In this document: one piece after another, positions 16,448 through 25,415 of the stretch
Layout of the letters: each line of letters begins with the position of its first letter
Numbering within the stretch: the first letter of the stretch is position 1
Assembly (NCBI GenBank): GCA_024690205.1
Contig: JAILCX010000037.1
Coordinates: 1-49,158, forward strand
Length of the DNA: 49,158 nucleotides
DNA from: Lachnospiraceae bacterium
GTDB taxonomy: Bacteria > Bacillota > Clostridia > Lachnospirales > Lachnospiraceae
Reading direction: 5' to 3'
Program-made: the position numbers and the translations under genes
The notes under the pieces: model-generated
Database searches by the model: none
What the model saw: only the letters and a program-made list of their open reading frames with translations
Told to the model about the DNA's origin: nothing

Positions 16448-18442
16448 TTAATTTCCAAAACGGCTCATGAATTCATCTTCGGATATAATGGGAATACCAA
16501 GTTCATTGGCCTTTTTATTCTTGGAAGAAGTTGACTCTATATCATTGTTTACCAAAAATGCTGTCTTTGCAGATACGGAACCAGCAACCTTACCTCCACG
16601 CTCCTCAACAAATGCCTTGAACTCATCCCGGTTCTTAAATATATGAACATCTCCGGTTATAACAAATGTGATACCGGCAAGAGCGCCGCCCGAAGTATCT
16701 TTGGCCTCTCCTTCAAGTATATTTACTTCATTAAGAAGACGCTTTAACATTTCGGCATTTTTGCTGTCCTTAAACCACTCGGTGATCTTTGATGATCTTT
16801 CGGGTCCTATGCCGTCTATCTGCTCGAATCCCAAGCCATCTTCAAGCTTTTTGATAAAACCGTCAAAGCCCAGAGTCCCGACGAGCTTCTTTGCAGCATC
16901 AAGTCCGATCATTGGAATACAAAGCGCATATATAAAGTTTACTGCCTTGACATTCCTTGAGGCCGTGATGGAATTCATCATATTATCTACGGATTTATCA
17001 CCGAAACCTTCCATCGATCTTATGGCATCGGCATGTTCGTTCAGCCTGTAGATATCGTCGAATTCTTTTATGAACCCCACGTTCATGAATTTTATCATAG
17101 TTTGGATAGACAGTCCATCTATATCCATACCCGATTTTGAGACAAATCGCGTAAACTTCTTGCCCTGTTTAGCGGGGCAGTCGGGATTAACGCATTGAAG
17201 CGTCTTGGTACCCGATCTGGGGGAAATATTAACGCGCGTTTCGGCCTCACATACGGGACATTTTGAAGGGATGACGAAATGTCCGCTCGAGTCCTTAACG
17301 GAAATGCATTTGGGAATGATCTTATTGGCTTTTATGACCTCAACCGTGCATTCGTCGCCTATCCCCAGTCGTTCCATCTCGGATATATTACATAAAGAAG
17401 CTCTTGATACATTGGTTCCTTCCAGCTCAACGCTCTCAAATACGGCAACAGGTGAGATCGTCGAAGCCGCACAGGACCATTCAATGTACTTAAGCTTTGA
17501 AAAAGCTGAAACATCGGCCCATTTAAAGGCTAATCCGGCACGGGTTGCATGATGTCCCGTAACGGAACCTGTATTTGCGTAATCATTATCGGCATAACAG
17601 ATAACAAGGCCGTCAACAGGAATGTCCATCCTTCCGTCTTCCACTTTTAAAGTATATTCATCAATAAGCGCAGGAAGCGTTTGAGCATTGCATCTTGAAA
17701 ATTCGACCGTTTTAAATCCTTCATTAATAAGGAAATCCATCCGATCTCCCCAGTCCTTGATATCATCATCTATATGTACCAGGGTAAAAGCATTGAAGCT
17801 TACATGTCTTTCCTTAACTTTTTGAGGATCATCCAGTGATAAAGTGCCCGATGCAAGATTACGGGGATTGGCGTATTTATCATCTTCATCCTCAAATAAG
17901 GAATTGATCTCCTCAAAATCCTTGTAGGTAATAACGGCTTCACCTCTTATGACAAGATGGCCTTTGTATGTTATGTTAACCGGAAAGCCGGAAATAGCAT
18001 CTTTTAAATAGGTGATATTTGAACCCGTAACCCCGTCCCCCCGTGTCATTATCTTGGAAAGGGTGCCATTATCATAGGTAAGAACCAAAGTAAGCCCATC
18101 CAGCTTATAACTTAAGTAGATATCTCGCTCACCTGCCCAGTCGCAAAGCTCGGAAACCTTTTTGGTCTTTGCTAAAGAAAGGGCCGGATACTCGTGTACA
18201 TCCCTGTTATTGTTTTTCTCGGTTATACCGGTATTGTGAGTTGGCGAATCCTCCAGAACCAGGCCGGTTTCATTCTCTAATGCAAGAAGCTCATCGAACA
18301 GTGAATCCCACTCATAATTCGACATAACCTCTTCTTTACCACCATAATAGGCCAAAGATGCACTGTTTAAGGCATCTATCAGGGCTATCATGCGCTCTTT
18401 CTTAACGGGGTCGATTTGCAAGATATCCGTCATTTTGATCAT
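16448..18442 (-). CDS. ligA: NAD+-dependent DNA ligase, divergent LigA-type
   Basis: About 664 residues with the LigA domain order: the NMN-binding Ia helix pair, the nucleotidyltransferase domain, the OB fold, a four-Cys zinc finger (CPVC ... CVNPDC), helix-hairpin-helix repeats and a C-terminal BRCT domain starting near GALAGITFVITGD. The AMP-accepting Lys is in YKLDGL, with RGEAVI, TRGDGVTGSNIT and YANPRN also present. The OB-fold signature usually read as VGRTG..TPVA is here WSCAASTISPVA, and RRAGDVIP is replaced by IKANKIIP, so it is a diverged form. The start is uncertain: ATG codons at 18442 and 18433 both lie after AAAGGA. Confidence 0.9.
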   Translation of the reverse strand: MIKMTDILQIDPVKKERMIALIDALNSASLAYYGGKEEVMSNYEWDSLFDELLALENETGLVLEDSPTHNTGITEKNNNRDVHEYPALSLAKTKKVSELCDWAGERDIYLSYKLDGLTLVLTYDNGTLSKIMTRGDGVTGSNITYLKDAISGFPVNITYKGHLVIRGEAVITYKDFEEINSLFEDEDDKYANPRNLASGTLSLDDPQKVKERHVSFNAFTLVHIDDDIKDWGDRMDFLINEGFKTVEFSRCNAQTLPALIDEYTLKVEDGRMDIPVDGLVICYADNDYANTGSVTGHHATRAGLAFKWADVSAFSKLKYIEWSCAASTISPVAVFESVELEGTNVSRASLCNISEMERLGIGDECTVEVIKANKIIPKCISVKDSSGHFVIPSKCPVCEAETRVNISPRSGTKTLQCVNPDCPAKQGKKFTRFVSKSGMDIDGLSIQTMIKFMNVGFIKEFDDIYRLNEHADAIRSMEGFGDKSVDNMMNSITASRNVKAVNFIYALCIPMIGLDAAKKLVGTLGFDGFIKKLEDGLGFEQIDGIGPERSSKITEWFKDSKNAEMLKRLLNEVNILEGEAKDTSGGALAGITFVITGDVHIFKNRDEFKAFVEERGGKVAGSVSAKTAFLVNNDIESTSSKNKKANELGIPIISEDEFMSRFGN

Positions 18443-18496
18443 TTTTCCTTTCATGAACAGATTACATAAAACTCGTTCTCGATAAAAAGTCAAAAT

Positions 18497-18519
18497 ATTG
18501 TATTAATTGCGTATACAAT
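18497..18519. promoter_or_regulatory. palindromic ATTGTAT...ATACAAT site upstream of ligA
   Basis: Perfect 7-bp arms ATTGTAT and ATACAAT flank a 9-base centre, about 55 bases before the ligA start. A similar TTGTATACAA palindrome lies before gdhA. This form resembles operators of GntR-family repressors, though in AT-rich DNA it may arise by chance. Confidence 0.35.
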
Positions 18520-18568
18520 TTAAACACAAGACACAACATACAATATATAGTGCAAAGCGTTGACATAA

Positions 18569-19294
18569 TCAACAATCTTTATGTATTACGTTGTATAACG
18601 CCTGTAACTCTATTCCTTCGATTTTTCGGAATTCGCCTATTTTCAGGTTTGCAAGTAGAATATTGGCTATTCTGACCCTCTTTAGGGAGGTGACATAACA
18701 GTTCAGCTCCTTACACATACGTCTGATCTGTCTGTTGACTCCTTGAGTCAAAACTATATTGAAGGTAAATTTCCCTGTTTTATTAACAACACATGGCCTT
18801 GTTGTTATGTTAAGTTCTTTCAAATAAATACCGGAAGACATTTTTTTAATGAAATCAGGTGTAACTTCTTTATTAATTTTGACCTGATACTCTTTTTCAT
18901 GAAAATATTTCGGACTCGTTAATCTGTTAATGAGGTCACCGTCGTTGGTAAGGATCAACAGACCCTCCGATTCCTTATCAAGACGACCCGCATATGTCAC
19001 TCTTTCAGGGTATTTTATAACATCGGATATCTTATTTTGAGCAAATTTGTCCTTTTCAGTGACCGTGATTCCCTTCGATTTATAGTACGCAAGTACTACT
19101 TTTTCGTTTTTGACCGTAATCTGCTTACCATTTACGGTTATTATGTCATCCGGTCCTACTTTCATCCCCGGAGCAGCTTTAACACCGTTAACTTCTACCC
19201 TGCCTTCACTTACCAGGATATCGGCATTGCGTCTCGAACATACTCCTGATGAAGAAAGATATTTATTTATTCTTATACCATCTAATTCCTGCAT
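18569..19294 (-). CDS. 23S rRNA pseudouridine synthase, RluF/RsuA family
   Basis: A 241-residue enzyme with an N-terminal S4 RNA-binding domain (RINKYLSSSGVCSRRNADILV) and a C-terminal RsuA/RluB/E/F catalytic domain. The catalytic Asp is in YAGRLDKESEGLLILTNDG, and a typical GVNRQIRRMC motif follows. It modifies a uridine in rRNA; the N-terminal GIRINKYL pattern and closeness to RluF suggest 23S rRNA, but the exact site is not readable. The start follows AAGGC. It is upstream of ligA, 126 bases away. Confidence 0.9.
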   Translation of the reverse strand: MQELDGIRINKYLSSSGVCSRRNADILVSEGRVEVNGVKAAPGMKVGPDDIITVNGKQITVKNEKVVLAYYKSKGITVTEKDKFAQNKISDVIKYPERVTYAGRLDKESEGLLILTNDGDLINRLTSPKYFHEKEYQVKINKEVTPDFIKKMSSGIYLKELNITTRPCVVNKTGKFTFNIVLTQGVNRQIRRMCKELNCYVTSLKRVRIANILLANLKIGEFRKIEGIELQALYNVIHKDC

Positions 19295-20278
19295 TTTGCC
19301 TTCTTTTAATACTGGTTGATATGCTGACGATATTTCATCATATTGTTGTTGGTGTATTGTCCGTTAAAAATGTGTCCTTTGAATATTTTCAACGGAAAGA
19401 TTTAATAATAGCCTTCCGGAAAACCTCTTTTTAAATGACGTGTGGAACTATCGTCGTTTATCAAATCTAGTTTGAACTTATTTTACATATTTAAAAATTA
19501 TTCTTCAGTTAAATCTAGTCGATAATCCGACGTATTATCACTCCGGCCAGTCGGTCGAATTGTCTGATTCATGTTATCGGAAACTCTGATTGATATAATC
19601 TGGTTTTTATTTCTTACAATATTCCACCGATTATTTATATCCGGATTTTAGCTCTTATTTATATGCTGAACTTTTATGATATATCGTAAATAATTATATT
19701 CTTCCGAATCCTTTATGACCGGTTTACCCGCCTGGATTCGTGTGAATTTTAACCGGATTTTCTTAAGCTTCACAGCTCCTTAAAACTCACCGTGAACATC
19801 GCTCTTTTTAACTCAAAAATCAATGATAATTTGTGTTATTGAATTTTGGGAGTGATTTCATGTACTGTCACATGATCGATAAAAAATCATTAAAATATCA
19901 CTCGTATTTCACAACTTTATGTCCGGTTCACATAAAATAACGGTGTGATAATAATCGTCAAACACATCTTTTTAATATCTTCCGCAATTTTATCTTTTGA
20001 TGATCTCAAAATTATGTCTACCGGTTTTTGGAAAATTTATACATTCGTTATGAGAAATCTATGATCGACCTTATTCTATAAATATCTTTCAAAAGAAAAG
20101 CCGGCTGAAATTTTATGTCAACCACATCCCATCACCCAAGTTAACATATTAATTTTATGTCAACTCTCCCAACTGCTCTCTTAAGAAGTTGAGTGTATTA
20201 CACACACAATTCACCTGTATGCGTTTTTTGGGACTATTATCCTAATATTTGATAATAAGACTTGCAAAAAACTCAAAA
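19295..20278. other. about 1 kb AT-rich intergenic region with no credible gene
   Basis: The gap between the pseudouridine synthase start and the end of the GT2 gene has only short, low-quality open frames on either strand and many stops. It is clearly more AT-rich than the genes around it. Short features include a repeated AATCTAGT (near 19465 and 19513), two ATTTTATGTCAAC blocks (near 20110 and 20152), and a weak hairpin around 20234-20260. No rRNA, tRNA, CRISPR or known riboswitch is recognisable. It may hold a decayed gene, an unknown structured RNA, or only promoters. Confidence 0.6.
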
Positions 20279-20301
20279 GAAAAAGGCGGGTATACCGCCT
20301 C
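20279..20301 (-). terminator. terminator of the GT2 glycosyltransferase gene
   Basis: On the minus strand a GGCGG / CCGCC stem with a short TATAC loop is followed by a T run, immediately after the TAA stop. Confidence 0.75.
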
Positions 20302-21282
20302 TTATTCCTTATCAACGTCGCCGGTGTCTTTAAGTACAACCGAATCGATCAAATATCGTGGCCGGTGTTTGGTCTCCATATAAACTTTTCCGACGTATTC
20401 TCCCATTATTCCGAGAGAAACCATCGTCATTCCTCCCATTAAAAGGGAGACAAATATGCTGGTTGTGTATCCTGGAATGTTATTCCCCATGAAGAATTCA
20501 ACCAAAGTGAATATTCCAAGTGCTATGCTGATAAGGAATATGATGAATCCTATCGCACTTATGATATGAAGCGGTCTTATACTCATGGAGGTTATACCGT
20601 CAAGTGCAAGGTTCAGCATTTTCTTTAAAGTATACTTGGATTTGCCGAATTCTCTTTCCTTTACATCAAAATATACAACATCCGACTGGAATCCCATCGT
20701 GGGGATAAGTCCTCTTAAGAAAAGGTTTGTTTCCTTATATTCAGAGAGCATATCAAGCGCTCTTTTCGACAAAAGTCTGTAATCCGCATGGTTCGTCATA
20801 ATAGAAGCGCCAAGCGTATGCATCAGGCCGTAATATGCTGAAGCCGTCATCTTTTTGAAGAATCCGTCCGAACTTCTGTCATTTCTTATTCCATATACGA
20901 CATCGCAGCCTTCGGTGAACTTTAAGACGAACTCATCCAAAGCCTCGATATCCTGCTGAAGATCGGCATCTATCGTAACCACGATATCTGCAAACTTTCT
21001 GGCAGTCATCATTCCGGCCATTATCGCATTTTGATGTCCACGGTTTGAAGAAAGTGCTACCGTTCCGAATACCGTATCGTTTTTTGTAAGCTCATGAAGC
21101 TTTGATAAGGTATCATCTTTGCTTCCGTCATCTACAAATAAAGCCTTAGAATAAGGAGATATCTTCCCCTCAGATACCATTCTTTGCAGTTTTTCCTTAA
21201 CCTTGACCGCTGAATGGTCTATAGTCTCGCTTTCGTTATAGCACGGCAAAACAAGATATAATACCGGACATTTTCTGTTCAT
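20302..21282 (-). CDS. GT2 membrane glycosyltransferase (GtrB/DPM1-like)
   Basis: A 326-residue protein with an N-terminal GT-A domain. It begins YLVLPCYNESETI and has the nucleotide-binding VDDGSKDDT and the DXD motif in TIDADLQQD. Two hydrophobic segments near residues 240-265 and 275-300 anchor it in the membrane (IISAIGFIIFLISIALGIF and SIFVSLLMGGMTMVSLGIMG). Such enzymes load glucose or another sugar onto undecaprenyl phosphate for envelope glycosylation. The start follows AAGGATG. It lies 13 bases after the FliB-like gene, so the two are probably cotranscribed. Confidence 0.9.
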   Translation of the reverse strand: MNRKCPVLYLVLPCYNESETIDHSAVKVKEKLQRMVSEGKISPYSKALFVDDGSKDDTLSKLHELTKNDTVFGTVALSSNRGHQNAIMAGMMTARKFADIVVTIDADLQQDIEALDEFVLKFTEGCDVVYGIRNDRSSDGFFKKMTASAYYGLMHTLGASIMTNHADYRLLSKRALDMLSEYKETNLFLRGLIPTMGFQSDVVYFDVKEREFGKSKYTLKKMLNLALDGITSMSIRPLHIISAIGFIIFLISIALGIFTLVEFFMGNNIPGYTTSIFVSLLMGGMTMVSLGIMGEYVGKVYMETKHRPRYLIDSVVLKDTGDVDKE

Positions 21283-21294
21283 AATTCATCCTTT

Positions 21295-22389
21295 TTAAAG
21301 TTTATCGCAATGCTCTTCCAACATATCAAGGTTTATGTCGGAATGTTCTGTTTCCTTGGCAAATCTGTACGCAATATGAACGTAATCTTCGATCACGGGC
21401 TCTTTATCTTCCATGATACAGCCGATCACAAACAATTCATCTATCAAAAGAGTGCAAAATACGCTCATTGAAAGCTTTGCATATATCTCATCATCATATA
21501 CAGCCCCAAGATAATATGTGTATATGAACGTATGAAGCACGTTTTCAAGTATCTTTTCATGATCGGGTGCATTAAGCAAAGAAAGATCAAAACTCGATAT
21601 TTCATCTGCCGTGTGCTTTTCGTGGAAAAGATTAAGCATTACAAGTTCATCGTCCCACTTGTGATCAAGGCGCTCCATCCTGTAAAGTACCGGATCATTT
21701 TCAAATACCATTTTAACGAGGGATTCTTTATCGGATGGATCATTTAAGAGTTTTTCACCGTCTGAATACTCATCTATGATATCATCCATACCGATTATAT
21801 CATTTTCTTCAAGCAGACCCTGAAGTTTTTTTCCAAATTCAAGAATATGCTTCATCCTTGAATATATTGAAAGCTTATTGTTATCAAGAATATCAAAGAT
21901 CACATCACGGCTGTCACAGAGCCTTGTAAAAAAGAATGTATCAAAGTCGTCAAAATCATCTTCCAAAGGATCCGGAAGGTCATCTTCTTCACATACATAT
22001 TCGTTTTTTCCGGTATTTCTGATGAGAGTATCCGCAGCTACTGGGCAGGATAACGATATCGACCATTCCCTTAGACCGTCATATTCTTCCACGTGACGCG
22101 GATACATGTGACATACCGTAGATAAGACATCTTCTCCTTCTTCAAGGACCAGTCTGCAAAGCCCCTTTTTGTTAAGAAGGGCACAATGACCGTTGCCGTT
22201 CATCTTTATGCAGGAATTCTCATAATCGACCGCTTCATCGATAAGGCTTTTAAGAGCGCCTTTATATTCTCTGAAATATGAAAGAGAATCTTCGTCTATA
22301 TCTATCTGCCATCCATGACAACAATTATCAGAACACTCTGAATTGACGCAGGAAAATCCGTCATATGCCTTTTGCTTTACAACTCTCAT
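21295..22389 (-). CDS. fliB: flagellin lysine-N-methylase-like protein (FliB family)
   Basis: About 364 residues. The N-terminal Cys pattern FSCVNSECSDNCCHGWQIDID, followed by GHCALLNKKGLC and TVCHMYPRHV, is the FliB/YkgJ-like metal-binding signature, probably for an Fe-S cluster. FliB methylates lysines of flagellin; no flagellin or other flagellar gene is in the window, so the target may be elsewhere or different. The start is uncertain: the frame is open to a TTG at 22470, but homologues begin a few residues before FxC, matching the ATG at 22389. Neither start has a good binding site. Confidence 0.7.
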   Translation of the reverse strand: MRVVKQKAYDGFSCVNSECSDNCCHGWQIDIDEDSLSYFREYKGALKSLIDEAVDYENSCIKMNGNGHCALLNKKGLCRLVLEEGEDVLSTVCHMYPRHVEEYDGLREWSISLSCPVAADTLIRNTGKNEYVCEEDDLPDPLEDDFDDFDTFFFTRLCDSRDVIFDILDNNKLSIYSRMKHILEFGKKLQGLLEENDIIGMDDIIDEYSDGEKLLNDPSDKESLVKMVFENDPVLYRMERLDHKWDDELVMLNLFHEKHTADEISSFDLSLLNAPDHEKILENVLHTFIYTYYLGAVYDDEIYAKLSMSVFCTLLIDELFVIGCIMEDKEPVIEDYVHIAYRFAKETEHSDINLDMLEEHCDKL

Positions 22390-22546
22390 AAAAGGTATTT
22401 TATCATAATAACGGTCAATAAAATAGCAATATTTGTCCTTGAGAGCGCAATGATTGACAAGCATAACCAAGGCAATAAGTATACCTTATTATTATATATA
22501 AGAAGCATTACACCATTGGGGTAAATATATTTACGGAGGGTTAAAA

Positions 22547-25372
22547 ATGATAAGACAGACAGAAACCGAAAACGGTATAGTCAGAGGGCTTCCGGGAACA
22601 GATCCCAGAGTGACCGCATTTAAAGGCATTCCTTTTGCAGCTCCTCCCGTGGGAAAGAACCGTTGGAGAGCACCTCAAAAAGCCGAAAACTGGGATGGCG
22701 TATTGAACGCATATTCTTTCGGACCGATTTCGGTTCAGGATACACCCGGGCTCGGAACGGATATCTACTGCAGAGAATGGCATGTGGATCCCGAGATACC
22801 CATGGATGAGGACTGCTTATATCTGAATGTATGGACCGGAGCCAAAAAGACTGATGAAAAGCTTCCCGTTCTGGTGTGGTTCTTCGGTGGCGGATTCCAG
22901 TGGGGTTATCCTGCCGAGATGGAATTTGACGGTGAGCAGATCGCAAGAAGAGGCGTTGTTTTTGTCAGCGTTAACTACAGACTGGGTGCGATCGGATTCC
23001 TTACTCATCCCGAGATCACAAAAGAATCACCCGATGCTCCGGCAAACTTCGGTAATCTTGACCAGCAGTTCGGTCTTAAATGGGTTCGCCGTAACATAGA
23101 AAACTTCGGCGGAGATCCCGATAATATAACAATTGCAGGCCAGTCAGCCGGCGGGTCTTCCGTTCTGACACAGATGACGGCAAAGGATAACTTCGGTGAT
23201 ATCAAAAATGCCGTTATCATGAGCGGACTTATAAGAAATCCTTTTATCAAGGATCCGATCATCGTTCCCCGTGACATCAAAGAGACGGAAAAGCTCGGTG
23301 AAAAGTTCTTTGAATTCCTCGGAGTTAAGACACTTGATGAAGCAAGAGCCATCGATGCGATAACGATACGTGATAAATATGCCGAATTCCGCGCAGAAAA
23401 CGGATTCATGGCAACCGTTATAGACCATAAGCTTGTTGAGGATGATCCGTATAAGCTCTTCCTTGACGGTAAATATGCACCGATTAACGTCATGAGCGGT
23501 AATACCCTAGATGAATTCCTTGCAAAGGCACCCAAGGAAGATACTGACGATGTCTTTGAAAAGGGCGATGTTCAGATAATCGAGGCTTCCGTAAAAGCAG
23601 TATTTGATTCAAATTCTCAGCGTCCTTCTAAAGGATCTATGTACTATTACAGGTTCAGGCCCGATATCCCCGGAGAAGATAACCCGGGATGTTTCCACTC
23701 ATGCGACCTTTGGTTCTTCTTTAATACCATAAGCAAATGTTCAAGACCTTATAAGGGCCGTCATTATGAGCTTGCACTTAATATGTGCGATTATTTCACC
23801 AATTTTATCAAAACCGGGGATCCAAACGGAAACGGATTTGACGGTGCTCCTCTTCCCACATGGAAAAAATACAGCTACTACGACAAAAACGAGATGAATT
23901 TCACATCCGAAGGCCCGGTAGCTTCCATAGGCAATGAGCCCGACATAGATAAGGCTGCCCAACTGATAGGCGGCAGGGTTCAGGGCTTTAACCCTTATCT
24001 TCCTTCATGGGAATATATCCCTGACGGAGAACCCTATGTATTTGGTGACAGAGTATATGTATACGGCTCTCATGATCTTTTTAACGGAGCTACGTTCTGT
24101 CCCGGCGACTATGTTTGCTACTCTGCTCCCGTAACGGATTTAAGACGTTGGAAATATGAAGGTGTTACGTATAAAGCAACCCAGGAGCCCCGTAATCCCC
24201 AAAGGCTCGGCTGTTTATATGCTCCCGATGTTACAAAGGGACCTGACGGACGCTACTATTTATATTATGTGCTTGACAAAGAATGCGTTGTATCCGTTGC
24301 TGTATGCGATACTCCTGCAGGACATTACAAATTCTATGGATATGTACACTACGAGGACGGAACACTTCTTGGCGAAAAAGATGGCGATGAGCCTCAGTTC
24401 GATCCCGGAGTATTGACTGAAGGTGATATCACCCACCTTTACACAGGATTCTGCGGCCAGACCGATGCTTCAAGACACGGAGCAATGTACACAAAGCTTG
24501 ATAAAGACATGCTCACGATACTTGAAGGACCTAAGTTTGTTGTTTCCGGCAAAGTTTATTCCGATGATACGGACTTTAAAGGACATGCATTCTTTGAAGC
24601 ATCTTCGATAAGAAAACGCGGAGATCTTTATTACTTCGTATATTCTTCGGAAGTTATGCATGAGCTTTGCTACGCCGTTTCTAAATACCCCGACAGAGAC
24701 TTTAAGTACGGCGGAGTCATCGTAAGTAACTGCGATATCGGTATCGACAGCTACAAGGATGCCGCAAAGCCCACGTGCTTCGGATCAAATAACCATGGAA
24801 GCATAATCGAGATAAATAACGAGTGGTATATTTTCTATCACCGCCATACTAACGGAAACTGGTTCTCACGTCAGGGTTGTCTTGAAAAAATCAAATTTCA
24901 ACCCGATGGCTCAATTAAGCAGGTTGAAATCACATCTTGCGGCCCCAATAACGGTCCTTTAAGGGATGATACGGAATACCCGGCATTTATCGCATGTAAC
25001 ATATTCTGCGACAAGATGGATGAAATATACATTAATGCCAAAGTTCCCTGCATAACCCAGGACGGTGCCGACGGAGATCCCAATCTCGGTTATATTAAGA
25101 ACATAACTCCGGGTTATACGGTAGGATTTAAGTATTTTGACATGAAGAATGTCAAAGGCCTTTATATTACAATGCAAGGCTACGGAAACGGATATTTTGA
25201 GGTCCGTACCGCGATAGACGGAGAAGTTCTCGGAAAGATCGATATCCATAACGCTAACATTCCCGAGCGTTTTGAGACCTCAATAAAGGAAACAAGCGGT
25301 GTAAATGCCCTCTATCTGACATTCTGCGGTGACGGAAACTTAAGGCTCAGATCGTTCGGCTTCATTCACTAA
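22547..25372 (+). CDS. bifunctional type-B carboxylesterase / GH43 glycosidase fusion
   Basis: A 941-residue cytoplasmic protein (no signal peptide) with three parts. Residues 1-460 form a carboxylesterase type B: oxyanion GGGFQWG (114-120), nucleophile Ser200 in AGQSAGG, and His384 in GCFHSCDLWFFF. Residues about 480-800 form a GH43 five-blade domain, with the likely base Asp493 in YIPDGEPY, Asp561 in LYAPDV, and the acid Glu in HAFFEASSIRK. Residues about 810-941 look like a CBM6-type beta-sandwich (GYTVGFKYFDM ... YGNGYFEVR). The pairing suggests removal of acetyl or feruloyl groups and of xylose or arabinose from imported xylan fragments. GGAGGG precedes the ATG. The next gene is another esterase. 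Confidence 0.93.
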   Translation: MIRQTETENGIVRGLPGTDPRVTAFKGIPFAAPPVGKNRWRAPQKAENWDGVLNAYSFGPISVQDTPGLGTDIYCREWHVDPEIPMDEDCLYLNVWTGAKKTDEKLPVLVWFFGGGFQWGYPAEMEFDGEQIARRGVVFVSVNYRLGAIGFLTHPEITKESPDAPANFGNLDQQFGLKWVRRNIENFGGDPDNITIAGQSAGGSSVLTQMTAKDNFGDIKNAVIMSGLIRNPFIKDPIIVPRDIKETEKLGEKFFEFLGVKTLDEARAIDAITIRDKYAEFRAENGFMATVIDHKLVEDDPYKLFLDGKYAPINVMSGNTLDEFLAKAPKEDTDDVFEKGDVQIIEASVKAVFDSNSQRPSKGSMYYYRFRPDIPGEDNPGCFHSCDLWFFFNTISKCSRPYKGRHYELALNMCDYFTNFIKTGDPNGNGFDGAPLPTWKKYSYYDKNEMNFTSEGPVASIGNEPDIDKAAQLIGGRVQGFNPYLPSWEYIPDGEPYVFGDRVYVYGSHDLFNGATFCPGDYVCYSAPVTDLRRWKYEGVTYKATQEPRNPQRLGCLYAPDVTKGPDGRYYLYYVLDKECVVSVAVCDTPAGHYKFYGYVHYEDGTLLGEKDGDEPQFDPGVLTEGDITHLYTGFCGQTDASRHGAMYTKLDKDMLTILEGPKFVVSGKVYSDDTDFKGHAFFEASSIRKRGDLYYFVYSSEVMHELCYAVSKYPDRDFKYGGVIVSNCDIGIDSYKDAAKPTCFGSNNHGSIIEINNEWYIFYHRHTNGNWFSRQGCLEKIKFQPDGSIKQVEITSCGPNNGPLRDDTEYPAFIACNIFCDKMDEIYINAKVPCITQDGADGDPNLGYIKNITPGYTVGFKYFDMKNVKGLYITMQGYGNGYFEVRTAIDGEVLGKIDIHNANIPERFETSIKETSGVNALYLTFCGDGNLRLRSFGFIH

Positions 25373-25415
25373 AAAGATAAGAGAATCAGGCTTCATTCAT
25401 GAATAAGGGGATAAC

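Noticed and set aside
15428-16494. SAM riboswitch or T-box before metA
   Set aside because: metA starts 9 bases after ligA, leaving no room, and no T-box sequence is present in the purC leader.
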